DNA from: Galaxea fascicularis | Taxonomy: Eukaryota; Cnidaria; Anthozoa; Scleractinia; Euphylliidae | Direction of reading: 5' to 3' | DNA length: 64,000 nt | NCBI GenBank assembly: GCA_948470475.1 | Contig: OX419343.1 | Span: 26,555,878-26,619,877, forward strand | Shown here: piece by piece, positions 11,001-39,320 of the stretch | Position numbering within the stretch: position 1 is the stretch's first letter | Layout: each line of letters begins with the position of its first letter | The notes under the pieces: model-generated | Seen by the model: the letters and a program-made list of their open reading frames with translations, nothing else | Told to the model about the DNA's origin: nothing | Databases searched by the model: none | Made by a program: the position numbers and the translations under genes

Positions 11001-13661
11001 TAAAGTGAAAGCTAGATAAAATCAGCCTTTGTTTTCTTTTTGCTACAGCGGAGCCAAAGTCCTCACTTCTTGCAATAGTACTCAGTTGTGTGGGAGCAGC
11101 TCTCGTGGTGTCATTAGTTTCAGTTTTAATCTTTGTCCGCCACAAAGCTGTAAGGAAAAGAAGAGTCACTCCTGAGACGACAGAGGGGTTAGAAATGGAA
11201 GTTACGCCACCAGAGAACGAGGACCGCATGGTAAAAGGAATTTCTGTTTTTTTTTTTTTAAACATTACTATCATCGTTTATAATCATTACTGGCACATCT
11301 CACTTAAAGAGTTGTCAGTAATTCCAACGTTTGGTCATGTGTACTTTTTCAGCGAGTTTATGAAGTTGAAGACTTTGAATCAGACAACAGTTACGAAGAG
11401 AAGACAATTGTAAGAACGACTCAAGAAGATATTTCTGTTTTTAACTCACATTCTCGGGCTCCGGAAGAAACCGAGCTAGATCAACAAACGGAAGTACTTG
11501 AGGAGGTGGGAAGCAAACATCAACTAAATATCGAGGAAGACGGCAAAAATTACCAGCAGTCAAAAGAAAAAATTGAAATGAAGGTAAGAGCTAAACCATA
11601 GACAATTTAGATACGTTTAAGTTATTGGCCGGGGCTAATTATAGTGCTTGCTAGGCGGGAAAACATGGTGTGTTGCTTGATTTTAAAATAAGTGGGCTAT
11701 AGCGAGCCCCTCCTCCTATGACTCGAACATACGACTCAATCTCTTTTTTCTTCAAGAGTATGCAGGCCCATCAGTTCGAGAATGGTTCAGGGCTGTCTGC
11801 TGATGATTCAAGAGAGTCTGCGGAGGAGGTGGAAAACAAACATCAACTAAATTTTGAGGAAAACCGCAAAAATTACCAGCAGTCAAAAGAAAAAATTGAA
11901 ATGAAGGTAAGAGCTAAACCATAGACAATTTAGATACGTCTAAGTTATGGGCTGAGGCTAATTATAGTGCTTGCTAGGCGGGAAAACATGGTGTGTCGCT
12001 TGATTTTAAAATAAGTGGGCCATAGCGAGCCCCTCTTCCTATAACTCGAACATACGACTCAATCTCTTTTTTCTTCAAGAGTATGCAGGTCCATCAGTTC
12101 GAGAATGGTTCAGAGCTGTCTACTGATGATTCGAGAGAGTCCGCGGGCTCAAGTCCGTTATCAGAAGCCTTACTTACCGGTGTCCCCTGCGGTGAAACAA
12201 TGTCAGTGACCGAAGTCTCCAGTAGCAGTGTTGATATTGAAGCATTGGTATTTACTGATGATGGTGCAAACGTCTCTTCCTGCAAAGAACAATGTATGGA
12301 CGAAACACGAGGGCAAACCACAAAAAGCAAAAAACGTCGTCCTGGAATGAAAAAAGTGCTTCCGATTGAGTGCGGTAATTTTGCTCATCAATTTTGTCCC
12401 AAACTCGTATAAATGTCGCTACACACAGGGGAATATTCGCTGGCAATGCTTGCTGGGAACGGTGGTAGGGACCTTACAAGAAGCTCTTCGTGGGGACCAG
12501 AATCCACAAGCTTGTTCCCAAACTTAATTGAAAAATGTTTGTTCCTTCGTGTTAATATTCTCTGTGAATATTCCCCTCCTGTGTACCGACCTTAACGATG
12601 CGTCTTAAAAGCGTGTCTTTAGTTTTCGTTATTAAATTTTGTTCTGACTCGTACATATATGAGGATAAAAATTGTACCATATTTCACAAGAATGTACAAT
12701 AAGAAAACAAACAAAAATACATTACGTCGTGAACGATTGTAAGTGTTGCTTCGAAGTGCTTCTCTTAGTTGTACGTGTACATGTCAGAGCACGTACGTAA
12801 TCGAAAAGCAATCGGAACAAAGGGAGAAATGCTAGCAAGACAATAAGAAATGAAAATACAACAATTCATGACTGTACAGTTATGAATTGTTGTATTTCCA
12901 TTTCTTATGTCGACGCAAAACGTGATGCCAAAATTACTATCCTTTTCATGTTTCGGTTAGGACCAAGCGAATGATCTGAATGTCTGTGATTTAAAAACCT
13001 GAAGTTTCTTGTGCAAGCTCTTCAAGTTAAGAGACAGCCAAGCCTGTGCAATAAATAGACGAATTACTGCTTACTTCGAACTATATTGTTTTTGCAGAAC
13101 TTGTAACACGTGGTCAAACCAAATATGCTGACAAATTTAAGAAGGCTGACAAATACAAACAGGCATGGATGACAAGCCTTCTTGGAAAAGATGAATCACA
13201 TGGTATGCGCACCCAACGTCGTTCTTTTTATCTTTTTTGGTAACATTTTGATGGATCTGTCAATCGTCAATGCTAAAACCTACTGGTAATCAACAAGCAT
13301 CCATCCTACTTACATTATAGTTATCGTTACCGTTACCGTTACCGTTACTGTTATCGTTATCGTTATCATTATCGTTATTATTGTTATTATTATTTTAAGA
13401 AGTATTTCCACTGGTCTGGGTGGCTTTTCGGCAGTGTTACGGTGGAGGTGTTTGCATGAGCCTTGCGATTAATTTTCTATCTATCAGATTAAATCTCATG
13501 AACATTTGAATCCATAACAAACAAAAGTTTAGAGAAACAAACAACAATAATGCTGATTCTGTTTTATACTTTTACCAACGCTGTATATTACACTCTTTTT
13601 TTCAGTAAACAAGTCTGAAGCGTCAGAAACGTCTGGATTAAATACAGAAAAACAGGAGTAA
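8009..13661 (+). CDS. Gene A: type I membrane protein with IPT/TIG-like ectodomain, 10 exons
   Basis: Inferred exons: 8009-8072, 8479-8745, 9750-10022, 10507-10878, 11049-11230, 11353-11583, 11757-11906, 12080-12374, 13098-13202 and 13606-13661, giving 664 residues with all phases consistent. Exon 1 encodes a clear signal peptide (MRSSEVLLMLLAVLMLCSST). Exons 2 and 3 look like IPT/TIG immunoglobulin-like folds; exon 3 has the typical VSNITPSVVSP opening and a late C-x-V-P turn. Exon 4 is another beta-rich extracellular segment with four cysteines. Exon 5 carries one TM helix (LLAIVLSCVGAALVVSLVSV) followed by a basic stop-transfer (RHKAVRKRR). Exons 6-10 form an acidic, Ser/Glu-rich cytoplasmic tail. 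Exon 8 can also read through to a stop at 12410-12412; I prefer splicing at 12374 (GCG/GTAATT) because exons 9 and 10 then stay in frame. It resembles plexin-type ectodomain repeats only weakly; I assign no function. The first seven exons are firm, the last three less so. Confidence 0.8.
9240..9420. repeat. MITE-like inverted-repeat element in gene A intron 2
   Basis: Ends reading GCCGCACACGTGAGGAA and its near reverse complement TTCCTCACTGTGTGCGGC bracket a GC-rich interior with repeated CCTCGCGAGG phrases. It is a typical small TIR element lying wholly within the intron between exons 2 and 3. Confidence 0.6.
10107..10275. repeat. Degenerate CATATCA/CATACCA simple repeat
   Basis: About 170 bases of five- and ten-base variants of CACAT, CATAC and CGTCA lie in gene A intron 3. 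It is open in one frame only because of low complexity. Confidence 0.8.
11500..12145 (+). repeat. 323-bp tandem duplication spanning exon-intron-exon in gene A
   Basis: The 3' half of exon 6, all of intron 6 and the 5' half of exon 7 (about 11500-11822) recur 323 bases downstream as the 3' half of exon 7, intron 7 and the 5' part of exon 8. Introns 6 and 7 are both 173 bases and nearly identical, and the donors (11584, 11907) and acceptors (11757, 12080) line up. The duplication adds one 50-codon phase-0 exon, repeating the peptide phrases HQFENGS and NYQQSKEKIEMK in the cytoplasmic tail. Confidence 0.9.
12843..12909. repeat. Hairpin MITE-like element
   Basis: Arms of about 28 bases (ATAAGAAATGAAAATACAAC and its near reverse complement) flank the short loop GACTGTACAGTT inside gene A intron 8. 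Confidence 0.75.
13320..13395. repeat. GTTACC/GTTATC hexanucleotide-like simple repeat
   Basis: Interrupted units of CGTTAC, CGTTAT and GTTATT run through gene A intron 9. Confidence 0.85.
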
Positions 13662-16593
13662 GGTCAAGGCAGCACAGGTTATCGGGGAATAATCAGTGAT
13701 ACTCACTGTTAGTTTGCAAAGTTCCCAGTGACTTATCGCGGCTTAAATCAAAAGTCAGTCGAAATAAGGTATTGTATAATTGCGATTTAACGTTTCAGAA
13801 GCTTCGGACGTTTTGATTAATGGTTCGAAACGTTTTTCAGGAGTAGGCATCGTTCGTTTTGTCTTTACTGTCTTTTAAGACTGAGATATTTGAGTAAGCT
13901 AAAACAGGTTGATCTGCTCTGGTTGTCAGTCGGCTGTGGATTTAATTTGCAGAAAGTGTTAGAGGACAGAAACCTAGTGCGAAATCCTAAAGCTGAATTT
14001 GTTGGCTTTCCGAAAATACTCACCGTTGTTAAATGTATTTGTATTAATTCAATCGTCAATTGTATTGCAGAGAATGTAAAAGCAAACAAACAGACATAAC
14101 AAACGATGTAACACAATCGTTTACAGGTTATCTTAAGCTCAATATTAAAAGTAGTATTGAAAAGATGGCATCTCAATGAAGCATTGCCATAACATTGATC
14201 GTTGAGCTTTTTTTGTCTTTTAGTTTGAGTTCATCTGTTTAGTCTGAATACAGTTATCTGAAACTGCAATAAAATGTCTCTTTCATGACTATTTTCGTAT
14301 TGCCACTGTTCTTCATAATGAAGTTGGAGAGGAGAGAAAAAATGCTCGAGTTTGGCAACAAACTGTGTGTATGGAGCATTAAGTTACTTTCTTCGAGTCA
14401 GTGCACTTTTGGGGTTATGCACTTTTGATCTTCCTCCACGCCGCATCTTTTGCAAACATCAAGGTAGATATGAAATCCTCTCAAGTTCGCTAAAAGGGTA
14501 CACGATATACAAGCTGGTGTATGAAAACAGATCAAATAAAAAACTGTTATAAGCTAGCAGTTCTAACTCTACTCGTTTGTTCCCTAAAAGAGTACGCGAA
14601 ATATAAGCTGTTGTATGAAATAAAACGGATGAAATAAAAAAAAAGCTGTTATAAGCAGTTCTAACTTTACTGGTTTGACTCACTTAGAAGTTAAGTGAAC
14701 TCATTCTCTGAAATTTACACTGAGCGAGAGCCCAAGTCAAGGAAATCAACAGTAAAGACAACTAGGCTGAGTTACCATTTTTTGTAGAGTTTCTTTTTCA
14801 CTTTAATCATATTCAGATGCACACTGTAGATTTCTGAAAGAAATTTTATTCATCGAGTGTCGGTGTTTTAACCTCGGCTTCGCCCTACCATCAACTCGCA
14901 GTACCTTTGCACACACGGTAGAAATTAGCTGGCATCAAAGAATCAGTTACTATCCAGCTTTGTTCATCAATATCTTTACTCTCATAACGTGTATGTTCAA
15001 TGCATGAATTAGTGACACCGCGAGGAGAAATTACAAGCTGGTCACCAACAAGGCTTTAAAAATTAGTATGTGGCATTGATGCTGTACTTAGTGAGCGTCG
15101 AGTGGGTGGCCCCACACCCGCAAGAGATTTCCAAAACAACTTGACTTATAATGATTTGGCAATAATACCTTTCAGTCTCGCAGTTAATTATTCAGTGATA
15201 CAGAAGCTAACTGAACATTGTCACAGGTAAATATTTTATATTGCTCCGAGGCCACTTAGCTCGATTAGCTTAACTATTTCTAAGTGGCTGTGCTCTTTTC
15301 CTTTGTAGTTTTGTTCTTTCCTGTATTTATGTTAACACTAAATAATTTCTGGGCAGGAATAAAGATGTTGTTGAGGCGCGCACGTTCAAGGCGAAGCCTG
15401 GTGACGAGGAAGATGATATCCTTGCTTAATTGTCCTGCTTCATATCGATTCAACAAATATGCCATAGTTTCTGCCTTTAAGTGGCGTTTTACGCACTAGA
15501 CATAATTACAGAGTAAATAACAGGTAAAATGTTCTATTGTGGATATAGCGTACAAATTGGATAATACTTAGTCCTCTGTTGATGCCAAGTTTCATTTTAG
15601 TAGAGTTGACTTTAAAAAATATTGTGTTTCATTTAGTTTATAAATAAATCTCGTCTTTGTATTCAAGACTAAGCTTCAAAGAAGTATACAAATTCTGCTC
15701 TTAGAACTAAACTAGTTTAATTATTTATTCTGACGTTTACCGGAATTCGACTTCCTCACCACGCTCTTTAATGAAGTTTCATTTATTATTAAAACTTTAA
15801 AGAACCCACGGTATTAAGTAACATCCAATTCCCCTACATCCATATAGAAACCTTACCGTAGTAGTTGAACAAAACGTTAGAGGAAAGAAGACGTTGAAGA
15901 ATCAAAGAGCAATGCAGTAAGTTTGCATGGAAAGAACATTCATTTAGATAGCTCTGTGAATGAAATCGTTGGCCATCAGATTTTCTTTTTCAAAAAAAAA
16001 ATGTCTTGTCCTTGACTTCTTGATAGCTCAATAGACTCAGCGTCATCAACGCTGATTATGACAAAAAAAAAAAGCTCTTTTCAAACTAGACCAAGATTTT
16101 CTAATCGGCCTCTCGAACGCTCATGTGGCGTCTTTTAATCTTGAGCGAGGTTGCTTCAGGACAGCACTTTGAGCAGGGACACGAACTGTACGAGAACGGA
16201 AGCATATTTGTGGTACAGATATACCTCGAAGAAGAGAAGACAGAATTTGACGGAACTCCTTATAGTGTGAGTGGCATATTCCACTGACTCAATTAAACGG
16301 CTCAATTTTATTAATACTCACGAAACGTGATTCTAATCATAGCGTAGACGCATATTGCCTCGATTTTGGATCAGTCTTTTTCTTCATAATAAGAAAAATT
16401 TCATGTGAAAGCGCTCCAAACTCGCTCCAAACTTCACATTTCAAGACTCCTGATGAATGGTCTGCATGTTACCGTAGAAATAACTAGTACCTCGATTAAA
16501 AAACATAATAAGAGCCGCAAAATCACAAAATATTTACTTGTTTTTATCTTCTCAAGGAGAGGCGTGGTAGTCACTGAAACCAAACGCTTTCAT
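13662..16593. other. Spacer between genes A and B
   Basis: An AATAAA at 14268-14273, about 600 bases after the gene A stop, is a plausible polyadenylation signal. The rest is AT-rich without a supported exon. A 48-codon frame at 16123-16266 (MWRLLILSEVASG start, ending just before a good GTGAGT donor) could be a first exon, but no acceptor-linked partner was found. A frame starting at 16405 is only an in-frame upstream extension of gene B. Confidence 0.5.
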
Positions 16594-25104
<8,511 letters not shown>

Positions 25105-25579
25105 AGCAGCGTTTTGTTTGCCAACATTTATTGTCACTTACTGACTCATGAGAAGGCAATTTACTGACAATACTGAAGAAAGCAAACCGGTTGCCGTCAG
25201 ATGTATATAGCACCAAGAATGCAACTGCCGTTAGTAACTTTGTATCGCCACAAAAATTGTACATGTTCAGTAGTGCGTCAGTGTAATCGTGAAGTCATGA
25301 TATACTAAAAAGGTTATATTCTCCGGAACCGTTTTTAACCGGTTTGTTGAGTGGGTCCAATTTTTAGTTCCTATTACCGCGTTAACTAGTGGACCTCAAA
25401 TCGGAACGAAATAAACATAGGCATGCTGTCGCAACAATATTGTTTTAACATTTCACTTTTATCATCTTTAAGTCGATACACAAGCTAAACGTCAATATAA
25501 AATATAAATACTTAATTGACCACTCGCCATGTGTGGCTCCGTTTTCAGGGACACTGAAACAAATAATACAAATGAATTT

Positions 25580-25871
25580 AGGGCCGATTTACACGATACG
25601 ATTTGTCGCGCGCGTCTTGGCGTATGCGACATAACGTAGAACAAAGTTGTGCCGTGTGAATGCTCCTACAACTTCTCTACCACAGACGCACGCGACCTAC
25701 AATTTGTCGTAGGATTTTGAATCATGTTTTAAAACCATACGACAGTCGTAGGTATAGGTAAATTGAATGACAAGTGTCGTATACGATTTTTTGCATGGCG
25801 CGAGCAGCGCGCGCTACAGAAGTTGCATGCGACAGTCGTAAGCAAAAATCGTACCGTGTAAATCGGCCCTA
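25580..25871. mobile_element. TIR element with AGGGCCGATTTACACG ends
   Basis: The left end AGGGCCGATTTACACGATAC and right end GTACCGTGTAAATCGGCCCT are inverted repeats of about 27 bases. The interior is rich in CGTAGG and GTCGTA variants and has no frame. The outer ends resemble those around the Myb-bearing element at 23660-24297, suggesting one family with a larger and a deleted form. Confidence 0.75.
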
Positions 25872-27444
25872 ACATAACAAGCTACAACATGGTAAGAATC
25901 CCCGGGAGTGGCGAGTACTCTCTTATTTGGGCTTTATAGGTATGTGCGGCGCCAAAGTGAATGGTTTTTTAGCCTTTTCAGTCTGAAATAGGGTATCAAT
26001 TTTGACCATTTTGGTCTGAAATAGGGTATGGTTTGTGCACTCTGGTCTTTAATTAGCGGCACATTCTGCAACCTGCTTTATAGTGTGGAAGTTTAAGCTC
26101 GAAACTTGGTACGGTTTTGTATCCTACTTAATAAAAGCGTATAAACATTGACTTTAACATTGGTCTGGCCTAGGGAACTGATTATAAGGCAGGTCTGAAA
26201 TATAGTAAGGGTTTCAGGGAGCATGCCGCACACCCCTACCCAATTTTTCTGGAAGTACCTGGTAACTGAAGGAATTCCATACTTTGGCACCAATAAAAGT
26301 TGTAGATTTTAAGCCAAAGTCTGTAGTTTTCTTACGTGGGACGACGAGCTTGTTAGTGCCTCTTAAGTTCTCCAGCTTCACATTGTTACCCATGACGAAC
26401 AAGTCACTTATATATCCCGGTGACATACCCACTGCTTACTTCCGTTACATATTTCTAATGGTATTCGATGTAATCAAGCAATGTAAGTTGAGGAAGGATT
26501 ACCGCTAATCCTGGATTGAAGGTGATCAGAGACCAAAAGGTTATGGTAACCGTAGTAGTCTCAGCCCAGTTATCATTGGTGAGCAATTCCTCAATTACAT
26601 GACCTTTATGTTACCAAACCCATGCACGGCTGCTGATAAGTAGCAGCTGGGTTAAAGCCGACGGCTGGATCGTTCTACAGCTCAGATTCACGCCCCTAAT
26701 CTTGATTGCTTATGACAAATTAACTTAGCAGGCGGTTATCTCAATGAATTTCATCGAACATGATCAAAGTCTAAGGATATAGTGTCTTAAGAAATTTCTT
26801 TATTTTTTATTTTACTTTTTTTATTGTAATACGAAATGAGTTTACAGAGATTTGTTAAAATATGGCAGGAAAGCCCAAAGAAACCATGGGGCTTATGCCA
26901 AAGTCTATAGAAATAGTGTCTTTTTAAAGAGTTAAGGCAATGAACTACCAGAAAAATACTTATCCTTCCTTTGGTTTTATCCGTTACCTTGGGAGGTCGA
27001 CCATGTTAATTAGCTTTAAGCTGGGCATGGCGCTTGTGAGTTGGGGGTAGATAATCTAAAATGGCCACCATTGTATCCAGACAAGCGACTAAACACAGGA
27101 ATTTCACCCAGTCAGGATTTCGAACCCGCGAGAATGGGCTCCCCTAGACAAACCTATGTTTTCACTGAAACCGCTGGTCGGTGCATTTCCGCTATTTAAC
27201 GGCATGTGCATTCAGAACAGCAGACTGGATGGATGGCCGATGGCACTGCGTCTCGTACCCAGACCCTCACCCCACCCATCTAATGAAAAGTTAAGAGAAA
27301 ATTTGCCGAGATTGAAACTCCCTCCGCTCATGTAACAATAACTAAAAGTAGAGGATCAATCAATCATGGCCACAACATTTTACAACTAGTAATATCCAAA
27401 TCCGTAAAAAAAAAAAAATCCAACATTAGAACCTGAAACCTATC

Positions 27445-27820
27445 ATATCCGAAATTTGTTAGGCGCACGTTAAAAACAAAAAAAAAAGAACCTCGCCTTT
27501 CTTACCTTGTATAGCACACCTTTTGCAATTGATAACCGGAAATAAACTTTCATTTCACAAAGGATGCTTCTCTAAACATTCCCGAAATTTGCAAACGCAA
27601 GTTAAAAACCACAAAGAACCTAATATCTCACCTTGTATAGCACATCTATTGCCACTGATAAGCCGGAAAATAAACTTTCATTTTAGGATGCTTCCCTAAG
27701 ATATCCGAAATTTGTTAACGCAAGTAAAAACAACAAAGAACATCGTTTGTCATCACACCTTTTACCATTCACAAGCCGGAAAATAAACTCTCATTTCACT
27801 TAAGGAAAGGACGCTTCAAA
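27445..27820. repeat. Three-unit ~128-bp tandem repeat
   Basis: The phrase CCGAAATTTG recurs at 27449, 27582 and 27705. Each is followed by A-rich text, a CACC or CACA block and GCCGGAAAATAAACT or a close variant. Units are about 133, 123 and 115 bases and diverged. Confidence 0.75.
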
Positions 27821-30201
27821 TTTTGAGAAAACCACGGTAAGCAAGAGAGACGGACAAAACAAAAGTTTCATTTCTTCTCCGCCGAAAGGAAACAGTATAG
27901 GGAAAACAAACAAATCAAGAGAACATAGCTTCTCGGTCCTTCTCACGTGCAACGGTATCCACAACAACAACAAGTATTTATTTGCATTACCAGTCACAAA
28001 TGGTATTGCACAAATAGGAGAAAAAGGAGAGACAAAAAATTAGGGTGTCAGGGATCTAAATAGAGGGTTTCATTATTCGTAAGTCTATTGGTTCGTTTCT
28101 TAGTCCAAAAGCTTCGTATATAAAGAGGATTTGCAAGGAGACCGACATGAAGTGGAACCGGTCTTAGTTTATACCGTCGCCGTGTTAGCGACAGAGGGTG
28201 TTGTTTGCTTGCTTAGATGTTTCTATCATTGATAACGTGACTTCCTGTATTGGTCATATCATCAGTTTTCCATCCTAATTTGAGGTTTCCGAAGATCTGG
28301 GAAATATCAACATTCTAAAGAAAAGAACATCATCTTCAAATTAATCCCCTTCCAACAGGAAGTTCTGTGGGAAACATACTATTCAGTTGCATTCCTTTCC
28401 GAGTGGTCTCGTGGTCAGGTTTATAGATTGGCAGGATTTTGTGCTTTGATCTGCCCAAACCCAAACTAACCTTTAGCGACCTTTCTCACTACGTTCGTGC
28501 TCTCAGTGGAATCTCTATGTTGTGGGGGACATCATTGAAAGGAGAGATGGCCTTTCGTTGGTTTTGTCGGCACCTTGAGATAGACATTAGAGAGTTGGCG
28601 ACATGGACTGTGACAACACAAACAACAGTCTCGCGTTAGGCTGATTTTCGTTTATCGAGTTACGTCAGTTCCCTTGGCATACCTTTTTTTGAAGCCATCC
28701 TTTGATAGTCCAATTGGACTTTTTGGAGTCCAACGGTTTCGCCACATTCACACCCTCCTGTAACTGACCTCCCCCCCCCCCCCCCTCCACTTTGAAAAAG
28801 CGCAAATGAGGACGTACGTAAAAGCTCTTTTGCAAGACGGAAAATTGGCAGGGTACTCAGCGGAAATGCGTTCGGTCTTGTTGTTTTGGGTTTTTCAAAG
28901 CATAATATCAGGAATACCTGAATGTTTGTTTTTTCCAAGCTGATAACAGCAAGATATTCCTACCGTACTGTCATCTTGTTTTGGGCGTCTTAAGTGTTTG
29001 ACCATTTGTTTCCCCTCCAGCCCAGGACAATACGTTATTTATAGTAAAGCCAACTCGAGCGTAATAAAACGCCGCTATCAGGTCTCATCTGTTTACGAAC
29101 AATAATCCTGTATTTCTAGTGGAGAAGGGACAAACAGGGATTTTTGAACGAAAAACGAAAGCACTTTGAGTGAAATTCCTTTCTTTCCGGGCGTAAACGT
29201 AGAACCGTCTGTAATTTAATTTGGCAGCGGTATTTACAACTTAAACATGTTGTAATTTCTTCTGATCTGTAAACTGGACGGCCCAATTGCCCCAGCTCGA
29301 GTTCATATTTGTGTCGGGCCGAAATACATATTGACCCGAAGTGATCTCCAATTGCGGAATTCCGCCAAGGAGATTGGAGTAAATCTACTTGAATAGTCCT
29401 TGTATTAGTAAAACCAATAAGATGAAACAATGAGCTGTCAAAACCGGCGGTTCTCGTGAAACATCCCTGATTTGCTGACCTCTTGGTCTCCTGCGGTTGG
29501 CGAAAGCCGATACCCACTCCACAGGGAATGCATTCACAGAAAACTATTTCACACGTATTTCTTCGTGACACGCAGAAAATCGACACGATCAAGTGAGCCT
29601 TGAATGCGAGTTTGGCAGCCTTCGGTGCCTTAACCGTTAAGTTCGTTTCTCCATTTAAGTGACGGTGATTTTTGGGACACAGTTTATTTCACGGCTAAGT
29701 TGTAACAGACGCCTCTAGCTTTGTTTCAAGGTGAGTACACGCGTTGTTTCGTTCGTCTTTATCGTTGTTTCCTTCGATAAAGTTAACGTTGTTGGATTCG
29801 CTCCCACTATTGTGAAACATGTAAGTAAGAACTGGGTAATTTACACATAAGGTTGTGCTTCTCCCTTTGTAGGTTCGCACGTATGAACCGTGACTGACTT
29901 GTTGCTATGACCTGAACAGCGCCGCTCAACACATTGACTGATCTTTTTTAACTGCTAAACAACGAAAGCTGTACACAGGCAGAGAGCAGAACTGGACTGC
30001 ATGCGCCACTGTGCGTGATACTGCAACCTTGGGCTGACGTCCACTCAACCGCAAATCATTCCAAAACTGGACGTTTGGTTTGGCGGAATCGCGCCGACAG
30101 TCGTCGTTCGGAGCAGAGTCTGATTATCTTTATTTTGAACAAAGTCCACGGTAGTTTACCTGACGGAAATCAATAAGTTTTTAAAGCGTTGTTTGGACCG
30201 T

Positions 30202-39320
<9,119 letters not shown>

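Larger units (their letters stand above)
25105..30201. other. Repeat-rich spacer upstream of GLI
   Basis: No protein-coding exon is supported. The stretch contains a TIR element (25580-25871), a possible tRNA-like fragment on the minus strand near 27110-27180 (B-box-like GGGTTCGAAATCC), a three-unit tandem repeat (27445-27820) and a C-run (28769-28786). The minus-strand frame at 29116-29592 and smaller frames lack motifs, signal peptides and splice context. The GLI promoter and 5' untranslated exon(s) must lie in the right half, but I cannot place them. Confidence 0.5.

Noticed and set aside
16405..16593. Upstream in-frame extension of gene B from an earlier start codon
   Set aside because: The signal peptide begins only after 16594, and the extra residues are basic and low complexity.
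29116..29592. 158-residue minus-strand frame as a gene
   Set aside because: No domain, signal peptide, splice site or composition shift supports it; likely chance.
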